The notes under the pieces were generated by a model, which made no database searches, was not told the origin of the DNA, and saw nothing but the letters and a program-made list of their open reading frames with translations. Position numbers and translations under genes: made by a program. Positions 10,401-23,177 of a stretch of 64,000 nt of DNA are shown here, one piece after another; position 1 is the stretch's first letter, and every line of letters begins with the position of its first letter. Source of the DNA: Pelecanus crispus (taxonomy: Eukaryota > Chordata > Aves > Pelecaniformes > Pelecanidae); contig NC_134643.1 in assembly GCF_030463565.1 (NCBI RefSeq), forward strand, positions 48,584,221 to 48,648,220, read 5' to 3'.

Positions 10401-13400
10401 TGGTGGTGGTGGTGAGCTTGTTATTAAGATTGAACATGATCCATTTTTAAGAGCATTATAATGGTTGGCTTCTTGTGCTAGCAGAAATCCGTGACAGATT
10501 AGCACATATTTATATAAAACGTCCCTTACGGTCTCATGTTCTGTTAAAGGTAGTGACACAACATTGTGGTGATCCCTGAAATGAAGGCATAGGCAGAATT
10601 TATCCACAGATTCTGTGGTAGGGTGTTACATGCCAACAGCATTGATCATTTTAATGAAGGTGAGGCATGACTCATATGAATATGGGATAGATTTTGATTT
10701 AGTTTGGTTTTAAATGTAAGTGAGTGTGTTGTTTGGCTTTGGACTGCTGGTATTCCAGGAAAGCTAAAAGCCATGTGGAACTCTGTTTCGCCTGAACTCT
10801 TAACTAGATTTCTGTATATATCTCATCTTTCAGCTGTGATTGCTGCTACATTTTCAAGGCACCAGATCTTCCTTGTGATTCTGTACAGCACAAAGCAGAA
10901 AAGTTTGTGGCTGTTTTCTCTTTCTACAGCAATTTTTATTCTATTCACCAAATCACAGGTCTTGCAAGTCTGCTGAACTATCAAAGGTCAACTAAATTAG
11001 TAAAGAAAATCCTAAGACTTTCATTCAGAATACTTGCTTTTGGTACGTGCATTGTCAAGAGCTTGTATCACGAACTGGTTGAGCTCAATTCCCTCATATC
11101 AGTAAAAATATTCTTAATTTAACCAAGAATAATCAAGACTAAATCTTGTCAAGTAATCATAACTGCCATTCACCTAAACACTTAGCTGCTATTTAAATAA
11201 ATATTGTTTGAAAATAAATATCCAAAATCTTCTTCCAAAGTAAGTACAGGTGACAAATAGTGATTGTGAAAATCATACTGATTTTGAATGAAGAATATTG
11301 CAGCAGGGGGGTTGGCTAGATGATCTCTCAAGGTGCCTTCCAACCCAAAGCATTCTATGATTCAAGCATTCTATGATACGATTCAAGCAGTTTTGTTTAC
11401 TGAAAGGGTTGCAGATTAGTGGGCCTGTCTACCAGTGAATGGAGATTAATGACTCATTTCATTCACTTCAATAAGATTGATGATGCTTTAAAAAGGTAAT
11501 GAGTATCCATTTTAACATCTTGTTGCTGCTACCTGAAGAGTCCTCACAGTCCCTCTAGATCACTTTTCTGTGTTTTTAGCTAAGTTGTTTGTTTGGTTTT
11601 TGCTTTTTTTTTTTTTCAAAATTCATTGATACATCTAAATTCTGTATACTGAATTGAAATGTCCATGATTTATGATGAAATAATAAACATATGTTTCTGG
11701 TTTATTCCCAGATTCAGAAGAGGAAATGAAAGCGTTAGAAGCAGATTTATTGACCAATATGTACACATCAAAGGTAATTATTTTTCCTGTTTTAGCTGAC
11801 GGGTAGGGAGCAAATGAATTCTCATTACAAACCCAGAAGCCTTTGCACTAAGTAATAACCTGTGGTCTAGACTGAAATGCTCAGTGCTAGACATTATTTT
11901 GGTGCAAGATTTTCTCCAGTTCAAAGGAAATTTAAAGGTGTTGATGTGACACACTAAAAGTGCTCCTCACTTGTAACACTGGTACTTTCATTAAACTGTC
12001 AAAACTGTGTTATGTGCAGAGATGTAAATTTATATGAGGAAATGTGTTTCCAATAGGATTATGCCTGATGAAAGCTAAATTAACCTTGAGTCAAATCCAT
12101 AAGTCCTATTTTTATGCAGAACTTTTCCTATATGCATAGAAAATTAAGACAGTCATAAAGCAAAACCTGTTAATACGTATGCTGATTTTGGTTTAGAACT
12201 TTAATCATAGTGTTAGTACAGGAACATGCGGACATGACTGTGAAAATTTTAATCTGATAAATGACATTTCCTTGACAAGTTGCCAGACTGTGAGCAACGT
12301 ACATGTTACTTAATACAAACAGACAAAAATTCAGTTCCAATCTCATATTGACAAGGTGAAGCAGCAAGTGTTGCACATATGTATCGAATGAGCTGATAGA
12401 CAAACACTTGCTCAACACTGTTATTTTCCATGAATGATCTAATAAATATATACGTCTAATATTTCTTCAGCAATGTATTAAAGAACAAACCCTGAAACAG
12501 GTGCCATGGGCTTAAGGCAGAATGTTTTAATTCTTTGTTCTAATGAAGTTCAAGTGGTGCTTAAATTCAATGGAAAATGAAATGAGAATTGAAAAATTTC
12601 CCCCAAAAAAGAATTTCATAAGCCAATGACTAGTTGAAAGTATAGGACAAAACCTGTCTGGAAGATCTCTGTATTTACTGTATTTGCTTATATGTGAGCT
12701 TTTTCACAAGATCCTTTGAATAGACTAGAATAAGAAATGAGGCCAGAAAATACATTGTTTTGATCTGGTCTGGCAGTTCTTAGCTTCCCATGTTCTTTAC
12801 TGGCATAGTAATTAACCATATGTCGTGGTTTAACCCCAGTCAACAACTAAGCACCACACAGCTGCTTGCTCACCCACCCCTGCCGTGGGATGAGGGAGGG
12901 AATCGGAAAAAAAGGTAAAACCCGTGCATTGAGATAAAGGCAGTTTAATAGGATAGCAGAGGAGGAGAAAGTAATAATAATAATAATAATAATGATAAAA
13001 GAATATACAAAACAAGCGATGTACAATGCAACTGCTCACCACCCACCGACTGATGCCCAGCCAGTCCCTGAGTAGCGATTGCTGCGCTCTGGCCAACTCC
13101 CCCCAGTTTCTATACTGAGCATGACGTCATGTGGTATGGAATAGCCCTTAGGCCAGTTTGGGTCAGCTGGCCTGGCTGTGCCCCCTCCCAGCTTCTTGTG
13201 CACCTGGCAGAGCATGGGAAGCTGAAAAGTCCTTGACTAGTATAAACGCTACTTAGCAACAACTAAAACACCAGTGTGTTATCAACATTAGTCTCATCCT
13301 AAATCCAACCCACAGCACTATGCCAGCTACTAGGAAGAAAATTAACTCTATCCCAGCTGAAACCAGGACACCATAGATGCCAAATAAACCTGTTTGACTC

Positions 13401-16400
13401 TCACTTTTCTAAGGTACAGAAAGATTTAATAGATACTCTTTTCCTGAGACAAATTTAAATGTAGGAGGATGACAAAAATAGTTCTCTCTCTGTGTGACAA
13501 AGCATAGCATGCCCTGGGAGGAAACCCTGCAGCTATTGTTATTTCTGGTACTGACTGTAGTGGAACTGTGAACCTAAATTCCACTTCCATCTTTTCCTCC
13601 ATCTCAGCACAGAGCACAATCTCAGGTAACTAAAAATGCACAAATATAGTGCACCAGTTGATAACATGATGGCGTTTGCCATAATACTCTTACATATTGT
13701 TTTACATCATGTAGCTTTCTATTTAGTTTCCTCATGGTACGTACCATAAGTCAAGTAACACCTGAAGTTGGCAGAAGCAGTAGATGCATGGTGGAGACAT
13801 TGCTTTAATTCTACATTATACTGCCTTAAATCATCATCTAAAATTCATTAGTTCAATATATATTGTCTCTTGACATCAAAGTAAGGCATGGTGGAACCAC
13901 TAAAAAGTGCATAAATGCTTCTACAACAGGCATGCCGCTATTCCATTCATTACTGCGATGACAGATGCTTTTTATTTTTTTCTGTTGTCCTCTGCTAGCT
14001 TTTAACCCTTATTAGAACAAAAGTATGGTTCTGGTGTGAGAGATGAATTTGAGGATGTGTAATAACAGTTTTGTATTGTGCCTGAGATCTGGTTCCAGCT
14101 GAGGGCAATTACTGTTAAATTGCATTAACCGTCTTTGACACTGACTTGGTAATAAGCAGCAAGGGAAATCCAGGCAATTTAAATAGCATTAAGATGGGGG
14201 AAAAAAAGAAAAAGGAAAGAAAAAAAATGTTTATGAAAGCTCAGATCTAAACATACAACAAAGTGGATTATCTCTTGTGGTTCGAGTATTTGATAGAAAA
14301 AATATTCCTAAGTAGGCACTTGTGAAGTATAGTGTCACGACTACAGCTACGGTTTAAGCACACACCTTTTGCAACATTCACTAGTCTATCCAGTATTATG
14401 GAAAGAGTTACCATATGTTTTTGACTTCACAGAATGCTGTCCAGTTTCAAAGCAGTCGAACTGCTTTTTAAAGTCATCTATATGCTGAATCACTCTCTGT
14501 CTTTAAAGAAGTATGTCCATGCTTATTACAACCTGTCTTCAACATTTAATAAAGTTATTTTTTTATATATATATATATATATAAAAATATAACTGCTGTT
14601 ACATCTCAAAGAAGATACAGGGATCAAATAAGCCCCTAAAATGCTTTATCTGTCTTTCCTCTAAGATAAAAACCAAAGAGCCATTTGGAAGATCTGGTAA
14701 GACAGCACAACCTGAAGTGTCACAAATATGCAGACAGTTATCTGCTGTCTCTCTTTTCTATCAAATAGCTCTATTCCCAGCTTCCTAAATGCTTGCCTGA
14801 AACAACCACTTGCATGAAGAATGACCTGAACTCAAACAAGATTGAGATGATAGTTAAAGAAAAAAAAAAGAAAAACAAGTGTTCCCTTGAAGAATACATC
14901 ATCACTAGAACATGTTCCACTTTTGGGATCCCCACTCACGTTAATTTTCTGGTCTTGGACCCTCTGAGCTTCTTACTGTTCTAGGATGCCTATTGCTGAC
15001 TGCATGTGCCCGGACAGTTTAGTTTCATTGTCTGAGGCAGATGAATTTACAGCTGCCTAGGAGTTACTGACTTCCTGACTCAGTCATCACATAAAAATTC
15101 ATTACATTTACAGGCATTAGTATACACCATGGAAGAACTTCTGCTGTAACAGAACTCAATACCATATCTGCTTAAAGACAGAGAGTATTTTTATTACTTC
15201 TGTGGTTACATTCTGAACAAAACTCAACTACTATTCCGAAAAGGAACCATAGAGATCCTGCATTACCTTGGGTTTTACTTGATTATGAATTTGGTTTTCA
15301 TCTGCTTTCACTGGATAAAGACAAGAATATAAAAAGCAGAGAACTGAACTTTCTTTTTCTTAAAAAAATAGCATTTGGGAGGTAAGCATTATAACATAAG
15401 AAGTGTCGTAAACAAACTATCAGGGGTATTCAACCAGAAATGGAAAGAAAAAGATATCGTATAAGTTATAACTTGGGACTCTCTTCAGTCTTTCATAGGA
15501 CAAGCCTGTTGTCAAAGAAGGAAATATTCTCAAACTCATTTCAGTTTCTTAGATGATGTAAAATTCTCTTTCAAGATACATGATGTGTGGGAAACCATAT
15601 ATCTGAGTCTTATCTCAGAAGCATGTTCAACAATGGAAATGCGTACATCATATTCACTTCAGCATTAATAACTTTTATAAATTTTGATTCATACTGTAGA
15701 CTTCTTTGTTCCTTCAGATCACTCCCAGATATTTTTCAACTTAATCTTAAAAAAATTGGTCCCATCTTGGTAGATATGGGTTCCTTGATCTCTTGTGTAG
15801 GTGTTTTCCAAAACATGTCTTGAACAACTATAGTGGGTATTGCTTAGACCTGTGTGAAAAGTATATCGCACATTGGAAATATACTTGAACATTTGGGTTA
15901 TGGTCATCTTAAACTGTATTTTCACATATTCCTTTAGGATAACTACCTCAGAGATTTCCCATAACCTATAAAACAAAGCCGATTGTAATGCTTGCCATAA
16001 TAGTGGAGTAGAAAAGTAACATGACTGCTCTGTTCAGTGACTGGACATGACCTGGATTGCTCCATGTTCAGTTAAAAGAAATTATTTCACTCCTGACTGA
16101 AGTTCTTAATGTTTTATGGTCTCATTCTGTGAGCTGGCAGCAGTGTAAGTGAGAAGCAGGTGTACCCAGGTAAAAATACTTTGAGATGATATATGTGTGG
16201 TATTAATGGGAATTAGACTCCCTTAACAAAGAAAGTATCCTTGCAGACAGCACTGCAAAATTTTTTTCCCCAGCCTCGTAAGTAGCAGCTAAGACCAATT
16301 TCACCTAATGAAGTCTGCTATTTAAGTATTGTACTAATATACAGAGGAAAGTTCCTTTTAACATAGACATGTATCAGGCTAGCATAAAGTAGTAACTTTA

Positions 16401-19400
16401 GATCAAAAAGATTCTATAAATTATGCAAGAAGGTATAACAAATTTCCCTATCCTTCTTTCTTCTTCTCTTCTGTTCCCATCCACTGGAATATTTTTGGTT
16501 TTTTTTAACTCAGAACTCTCACTTGCTCATGTAGCACTGCCCCTAGATTTTATTCTTCATTGGAATTTAGTTATTGTAGTGCTAGCTCACATTTCTTTCA
16601 TATACCCAGGAGAAGTGCACTGGAAAAGCCTCCTCATTTGTCATGGAAAGCTCCATATTTTTATATTTCACAAATATTTTAAAACAGACCGAAGGAGGTT
16701 TTGAAATTGCAGCGAACACTTGCTCTTTCTGCTAGTTTAACTTCTCTTAATTAAATTAGACATTCTGCAAAGAGGCTAATGTTTGTTTTGAACCTGTCAC
16801 ATCTTTTCAAATAATTCGACAGACTAATTAGAGCACCTAGGTGGGACAACAGATGAGCTCAAATTAAACAATGCAGAACCAATTTCAAGCTTCTGAATAA
16901 GATTTGAGATTTGTTTTCTTCTTAGCCTCAAAACAAAATACTCTTTTTTTTTTTTTTTTTCTCCTGAGCCCTGTCAGGAATCTGAGAACACATAGTGTTT
17001 TTATTAAAGGGCTAAATTATTCTCATTTTGAAAGGCTTGCATATATCAGATGTATATTGGAGTAATGATTATGGCCAAAAGGAAATTTTTTGTAACTAAT
17101 GCTAACAGTGATGCCAGCTTTTCTTGTTTCGTCCTCACTCCTCCCCATTTTCTTTCTTTTCCCTCAAAAAATAGCAAAGTGTGGTGAATATGCATGTCTT
17201 GTATTCAGTGCCCCTTTGTCAGGAAGGTGCTTTAAAGAAACAACAAATTATGCGATTCCCTAATGTTCAGCTAAGCAAGCACTGCATCCACACTTAATTA
17301 ATGCTGTAGTATGTGAAAGGCAATGTCTGTGTTAATGTAATACCTATATTTAACTTTGTACATCCAGGAAAATAAGCAACTACACTTCAGTTCATAAGTA
17401 AAGTGTAATCCTAATGTGCACAGCAAGGAAGCCCTTGCCAGTAATAAATAGGAATTTGCTATTTGGCTTTTCATTGGAGATTCCTATGTCACCAGTTCTA
17501 GTTTAAGGAAACTAATTTCTATAATCACCACTAAAAGGAATACAGTTTGAAAGAAATAATTAATAGTGGGAGAACCAAGAAAGCGGCAAAGACATGAAAA
17601 GCAGTGAATGAGGTAGGAATTAGGTTTTTCACTTTTTCCTATTGATAATCAAAACTAAAGAAGACTACTGCCACAACTGCTTGGAAAGAACAGTATCAGT
17701 AGAAAAGTAAAAATTCCTTTTCTCAACATTTTTTAAAAGGGTTTAAAGGTTAAATAGCTCCTAAATAATGCAAGATACTGGAGCAAGCAAAATTTGAGAC
17801 AAACCATGGTGAAATTTCTCTATTTCTGTCTTTCCGCAATCTCTCTGAACAGGTCCATTATGGACTACCTAAATACAGTTGGTGTGAGTTTTTCAATCCA
17901 GTTACCAAATCAGGAATACATTGTTTGCACAGCTCTGTTTCATCTCTGCTTCATCTTCATCTAAGCCCGTAGACCTTTGATTCACATCTCCCAGGCTTAT
18001 GACTCTCCAGCATCCAGAACTCCTGGGGCTTACAGATTCCATAACTTCAGACCCAGCCTCATCAGACAGCTTGCCCTGAAGCAGGGACTCTGTTCCTTTT
18101 CTCAGGGAATTTTGAAATGACTGGTATTTGTTCTGAACTGGGGAAGAGCATTTAGTTAACCACAGGCATCCACCTTGGATTCCAGTACTGGGAATTTATC
18201 CAGTGGGTTTGACTCATTGTCCTGATTTACACCTCTGAATTTATATTATATTAATTTCCTTCTGTGTTTTTGTTTGCACCTGTGCAGAATGACTATGAAA
18301 TGCTGCCATTCTGGTTTGGTAGCAGTTTAATTTTTCATTGTGTATATCTACCTGGGGGGTAAGGCTGTGGGGAAGCAGACTTGGTGTGTATAATAAATGA
18401 GTTGTCCTAATTTCAGCACTCTCTAATTATTTTCTAAAAGTTGAGCAGATGAAAAGTACTTCAAACACCCAAACTTGTCCCTACCAAAATGTTTGAATGT
18501 CACACGTTATTACTAAAAAACAAAAGAAAAATTGCAACACATTAAATAGTGGGTATTTGTATTTTCAGATTAACAGAGCAAAACTTCCTTACTGGAAAAT
18601 GACCCTGCTAAATGTCTGCAATCTTGTCAACAACATAAACAACCAAGTGGGGGAAACAGTAGAGGTAGATGAAGAAGATCTCGTTTCAGGAAGACAGTTT
18701 CCTGCTGCTCTGGATGGCTTCAGCTTGGAAGCAATGCTGACGGTATATCAACTCCAAAAAGTTTGCCACAGCAGAGCCTTTCAGCATTGGGAGGTAAAAC
18801 AAACTGTCACAAATGCATGTTTCAGCTGCTATTAAACTCTCAGGCTGTATTTGTAGAGGTGTTTTAAAATCCATATCCATGTGACCCCCGTCACATTGTC
18901 TGAGCTCTCCTTCCCTTTTTATATCCGCAAATACCTCTAATGTGCTTCTTTTTGAAAGAGTTGTGAATTAATGTAGTTTCTGACAAGCTGAGTGTCTGTT
19001 TTTTATAATGACCCATGGATAAATTGAGAACTATTCTTAACTACATACTTTCTCCGCTCTTTGTAGCCATTCCAAGGAACCAAAGAAACACATGAAAGTG
19101 AGCTCTATGCCAGAACACAAAATTAATATCTACTTAACAGTTGTGAAGTTACTGCAGATTTATTGAGGCATAACTAAATGTAGGCAGAGTTTCTGAAAAC
19201 CCTTTTAAGGCCCTAAGGCAAACTGGATTCAAAATGCATGGACACACGCCCATGTGTACATGTAATTTCACCAGGTATTCTGGGCTTATCATTGCTAGGA
19301 AACCGGTAGCAAGGCAACTCTTGCTTTTTGCTTCCCCACACCTAAAGAGGGCCCTGGAAGTTGACATTGGGATTGTACAAGGATTGCTGCTCTTAAATAG

Positions 19401-21050
19401 TGATTGTTTATAGTCCATTTGTGATATTTACCTTAGTGCAGTGATCACACAGAAGTACACTGGGCACAATCCCCTTGCGTTGTTATATATTACACTAAAA
19501 GCTGCTTTGCGTAGCAAAAAAAGATATCTTAGTGTCACTACCCACTTTCCAGTAAATCCAGTTTCTTCAGCTATTGCAGGTTCATGGACAGTCTGACTGA
19601 ATCTTGATTCTCTTTCGTTTGCTGAATCACAGCTCTCTATTTGCAGGCTTATTCTCAGTCCTTCATATTAGCTGGGATGGTTGATACAGAAGACTGCAAC
19701 ATCTTTGAGAGCCAGAGTTTTCTGAGGACTCTCTTAATCAGTATATTTATTGCTGAAAAGGAGCTACCATAGAACTGACCGTATGCAATAGCCCATATGA
19801 CTTAATCACAATTCCTTACTTTGCAGTTGCATCACCTCTTGTGGTGGTTGGGAATCATCACTCCTAACAGTACTGCATGTGAAACTGAAAAAAAATATTC
19901 CTCTCGCAGCTTAGGAACATGCTTATTAAGTGCAGAGGTTTATAAGACACAGTAAAAGAAGAAGGGATAGAGCCAGAGGGAGAAGAGCTGAAGAAGGCTT
20001 AAAAGAAACAATTTATGTATGAAATAAACAATTTATGTAATGAAAGAAGTTCCTGTGATCTTATTCATCCAGGACTGACTCCAAAGTCTGTTCAAACCAT
20101 GACAGTCTTTCCATTCATTTCAATATAATTTAGATGAACACTCATTTATTAAGTAATTAAGTGAGTAGCAGAGTTTGATTGCTTAGGGAAATACTGAGGT
20201 GAGTATAAAAATGTTTTCAGTTTAATGCCTTTCAGCCAGACAGTAGGACTGTACTTGATTGTGGAAGAACGTGGCGAGAGAATGGATGGAATCTTAACAG
20301 ATAAAGCAAGAATGAATTTGAACAAAACACTTTAAAAACTCCAAGTAATACTCAAACCACAGTTAATATAACAAATTTTGTTTGTCAAAACTTTTGGCTT
20401 TCTTGTGCTTTATTTAATTTAGTATTTGGTTATTACACATTTTGATTTTTTAGCTGTAGGAAGTTGCAGATAAAAATATTGCCTAAAAGCTGAAACCAGC
20501 AAGCAGTGGGTGTTTTAGGAGATGTTTAACCTAAATGAGTTATTACAGACTGGCAATCATTAAGAAGTTTTCAGTCAAATTGAGTATTAGTCCAAGGAGG
20601 ACATACCAGCTTTTCTCTCTAGTCAAAACCAATGATCTCATTTGTTCCAATGGAATTTAAATATCACCTCCATAGGATTCAGCTCATCTTTAGCCTGATC
20701 TTAGTTTCGTGTTTTGAGTTTTGGTCATTTTCTTTTCTTCCTTTTTTTTTTTTTTTAAAAAAAAGGAAAACCGTGCAACTATATGGTAAAGATTTTTGTT
20801 GGTGGCAGATGTTAAAATGAAGTTTTATGAAACTTTCTAGGAATTGATAATCTTCATTACCAAAAAAAGATGATAACATTGTGTCTTTTCTTTCATCCTA
20901 CAGTTAGTTCAGCAGGATGCTTTTGATCTAGAGAACTCAAACCAAGACAAGGAAATAATGAAAAGAAAAAATCCCTATATTCTGAAAAGGCAGCTACATG
21001 TGAACAAAGCTAGAAGACCATACATACTCAAGAGAAGTTCATATTACTGA
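7424..21050 (+). CDS. NTS: Neurotensin/neuromedin N precursor (four coding exons)
   Basis: Exons 7424-7484, 11712-11773, 18569-18793 and 20904-21050 join in frame, with GT-AG introns, to give 164 residues (mammalian precursors are about 170). Residues 1-20 are a signal peptide with an Ala/Leu/Val-rich core, ending Leu-Cys-Ser just before the acidic Asp-Ser-Glu-Glu-Glu segment. The middle carries conserved family stretches such as MTLLNVC, LDGFSLEAML and CHSRAFQHWE. Near the C-terminus are Lys-Arg, KNPYIL (138-143), Lys-Arg, QLHVNKARRPYIL (146-158), Lys-Arg and a short SSYY tail. Prohormone convertases would cut at the dibasic sites; Gln146 would become pyroglutamate. KNPYIL is the chicken peptide LANT-6, replacing mammalian neuromedin N, and the 13-mer is avian neurotensin. 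The product is secreted from gut endocrine cells and neurons and acts on neurotensin receptors. The frame is intact. An upstream ORF and a CRE-like promoter suggest regulation. Identity is very secure. Confidence 0.97.
7485..11711 (+). other. NTS intron 1
   Basis: A phase-1 intron from GTAAGC to a TTTATTCCCAG acceptor. The first 130 bases remain GC-rich, then it is AT-rich. It contains a short CR1 3' end (about 11300-11390) and possibly another CR1 scrap at 7912-7930 (octamer-like AGAATCATAGAATCAT). Otherwise I see nothing identifiable. Confidence 0.85.
11300..11390 (+). mobile_element. CR1 LINE 3'-end fragment (+ orientation)
   Basis: The sequence GGTTGGCTAGATGATCTCTC, then GGTGCCTTCCAACCC and ATTCTATGATTC, is the standard 3' terminus of avian CR1 retroposons. 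Only about 90 bp remain, a typical 5'-truncated copy; the tail octamers are degenerate. It lies 320 bp before NTS coding exon 2. Confidence 0.85.
11712..11773 (+). CDS. NTS: NTS coding exon 2
   Basis: It completes codon 21 (Asp) and encodes SEEEMKALEADLLTNMYTSK, almost the same as the mammalian segment. The acceptor is CCCAG and the donor AAG|GTAATT, which ends on a codon boundary. Confidence 0.96.
12821..13370 (-). mobile_element. Solo LTR of an avian endogenous retrovirus
   Basis: A 550-bp element begins TG and ends CA and is flanked by a perfect 5-bp target-site duplication CCATA (12816-12820 and 13371-13375). No internal retroviral genes adjoin it, so it is a solo LTR left by recombination. 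Read on the - strand it starts TGTCCTGGTTTCAGCTGGGA, a start common to abundant bird LTRs. In that orientation there is an ATTAAA poly(A)-like signal (12944-12949 on +) and an (ATT)n stretch (around 12974-12996). A 5-bp duplication fits an ERVL-type element, but class assignment from this alone is tentative. It lies antisense within NTS intron 2. Confidence 0.9.
14564..14582. repeat. TA dinucleotide microsatellite
   Basis: About nine TA units follow a T-run within NTS intron 2. It is likely polymorphic. Confidence 0.85.
18569..18793 (+). CDS. NTS: NTS coding exon 3 (central conserved part of precursor)
   Basis: The exon encodes 75 residues, from INRAKLPYWKMTLLNVC through an acidic segment to SRAFQHWE. 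It matches the mammalian exon in phase and in the conserved LDGFSLEAML motif. The acceptor is ATTTTCAG and the donor GAG|GTAAAA; both junctions are phase 0. It holds two cysteines (in LLNVC and KVCHS) that are conserved in the family. Confidence 0.96.
18794..20903 (+). other. NTS intron 3
   Basis: A phase-0 intron of 2.1 kb ending TTTCATCCTACAG. It is AT-rich with a T/A homopolymer around 20742-20765. No gene or mobile element is recognised. Confidence 0.85.
20904..21050 (+). CDS. NTS: NTS coding exon 4 (LANT-6 and neurotensin peptides)
   Basis: It encodes residues 117-164 and the TGA stop. The bioactive part reads KR-KNPYIL-KR-QLHVNKARRPYIL-KR-SSYY. All three dibasic cleavage sites are intact, and both peptides end in the PYIL core needed for receptor activation. 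Mammals have KIPYIL in the first peptide; Asn in position 2 is the avian LANT-6 form. The C-terminal tail is shorter than the human one. Confidence 0.98.
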   Translation, partial: LVQQDAFDLENSNQDKEIMKRKNPYILKRQLHVNKARRPYILKRSSYY

Positions 21051-21252
21051 TGCAGCAGAAGAAAACAATGTATATTTAGTTTATAGGTAACTGTGCATTA
21101 TGGTTATCTTATTTAAATCTAAAATCATATTTGTGTGAAAATATACTATGGAAAATCATCAAGATGATAACATAATTGTGTCTTTTTTGCAATTGCTGTT
21201 TCTTGATTGTGATTTTTTCCTACTTGAGATTAATTGGACCAATACATTTGCA

Positions 21253-21258
21253 AATAAA
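21253..21258 (+). terminator. NTS: NTS polyadenylation signal AATAAA
   Basis: A canonical AATAAA lies about 200 bases after the stop, so the 3' UTR should end near 21275. No earlier AATAAA is seen after the stop. Confidence 0.75.
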
Positions 21259-21320
21259 TCTAGTTTCTAAGCATGACGTATTGTACAAAACTGAGATTTC
21301 AACATACTTCCAACAATATT

Positions 21321-21830
21321 AGAATCATAGAATCATAGAATTGTTTAGGTTGGAAAAGACCTTTAAGACCATTAGGTCCAACCATTAACCTAATACTACC
21401 AAGTCCACCACTAAACCATGTCCCTAAGCACCACATCTACACGTCTCTTAAATACCTCCAGGGATGGGGACTCAACCACTTCCTTGGGCAGCCTGCTCCA
21501 ATACTTGACAACCCTTTTGGTGAAGAAGTTTTTCCTGATATCCAATCTAAACCTCCCCTGGTGCAGCTTGAGCCCATTTCCTCTCGTCCTATCGCTAGCT
21601 ACTTGGGAGAAGACACCAACACCCACCTCACTACAACCTCCTTTCAGGTAGTTGTAGAGAGCGATAAGGTCTCCCCTCAGCCTCCTCTTCTCCAGACTAA
21701 ACAACCCCAGTTCCCTCAGCCGCTCCTCATAAGGCCTGTGCTCCAGACCCTTCACCAGCTTTGTTGCCCTTCTCTGGACACGCTCCAGCACCTCAATGTC
21801 TTTCTTGTAGTGAGGGGCCCGAAAATATTC
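21321..21830 (-). mobile_element. CR1 LINE 3' fragment with end of ORF2 (- orientation)
   Basis: Read on the - strand, this is the last roughly 510 bp of a CR1 element, ending in ATTCTATGATTCT octamers (21321-21340 on +). It includes a 126-codon open frame (21411-21791) with the known C-terminal CR1 reverse-transcriptase segment, with motifs such as [19 protein letters not shown] and [11 protein letters not shown]. The 5' part is missing, the usual truncation, so it cannot move by itself. The open frame suggests a fairly young copy. It starts only about 60 bases after the NTS poly(A) signal. Confidence 0.93.
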
Positions 21831-23177
21831 TAGTTGTTTCCTATTTTATAAAGGGCACGGACATACACCAAGTAAATTTATATTGTCCATAAACCCTACT
21901 GAGAATCTCACAATTTCTTAATGCAACACCTCAAACATACATATGCTTGCAAATTTTTATATAATACACTGGTCAAAACTGCCACAATGTTTTGCATATT
22001 GGTCAGTTTAATTTATTAGGGATTAGGTCTCAGGCAGGAAGGAAATACTGTCAGCTATCTATTAAATGACAGTTTCAAATTTCATATTTTAAATAGCCTG
22101 CTTGTAAATGAATTATAAGTTCTTGACTCCTAACTTGTCACTGAAGAGTCATAATTTAAGAAAATGGTACATAAATTAGACTTTAACAAGTGAGAACAAA
22201 CCCAGATGTGCTTGAGAGTCTTGTGTATCACCAACTAAATGAGAAAAACAGTTTATTAAATCAATAAAAGAATTTACAGTGTTTACTTAATCTATGGATG
22301 CTCAGGAAAAAAAAAATAAAGACAAAAAATAAAAGCTGATTCATGCTCCTGTGCTGTCACTGTTAAAGTCAAAATACTAATCTGGTTATATGAGAAACTT
22401 GGGAGAAATATTTGAAAGAGGAATTAAAATTAGAACTTCTTAAACCGATAATTAAAAGGCATTTCCTTTCCCTCTTTCTACAAGTCTGTAATAACAACAG
22501 TCAGTTTCAAGGGTTAAAGGCAGTCTTGGAAGCTGACAGAAAGAGAAGCTCCCAGCATGGAAAAAATTGTTTTCAAGCCATGAGAAATCAAGTGCCAGCT
22601 GAAACTTACACATTTTCCAGCTCTGTGTCTGTGATATGTACATGCAACTCAGGATCTCAATGATCCTGCGTTCCAGGCTGGAGGAAAACAGTCTGAAAGA
22701 ACTGGGGGGCACAACAACAGGCAAAACAGAGGGACAGTCCAACACCCATGAAGCCTGGATGCTCAGGCCAGGAGGCAAAAAATTGGACAGACATTGCTTT
22801 TGAAAACCTACCCGGTTTCTGTTTGAGGTATTTCCTCAAAGCAATGCTGTTCCAACAAATAGCCAGAAAAAAAACACTCCTGGAATTTCTAAATCCTCTC
22901 ACAGGTCAGATTTTCTGTCAATTATTATTAAACACGCAGGGATATGCACAGAAAAAACATACCCATACCAGTGGTTATACCAACTTTGTTACATGTGGAG
23001 GGATGGGGTTTTTACAGTAAAATGCATTTTCACTATATTAAAGCTAATTCTATTTCCTTTTCTCACTGCAAATGTTATTAATCAGTTTATTTATTCAATG
23101 GCCACTAAATGCATGCACTCACAAGATATAACTGAGCATACACTAATTACTGTAATAATTGTTATGACTTGAATACA

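Larger units (their letters stand above)
11774..18568 (+). other. NTS intron 2
   Basis: A phase-0 intron of 6.8 kb, AT-rich. It contains a solo LTR (12821-13370) and a TA microsatellite (14564-14582). No other exon or gene is recognisable; the small frames in it look random. Confidence 0.85.

Noticed and set aside
18497-18835. 112-codon frame covering NTS exon 3
   Set aside because: The real coding part is only the spliced exon 18569-18793; both ends of the frame are intronic.
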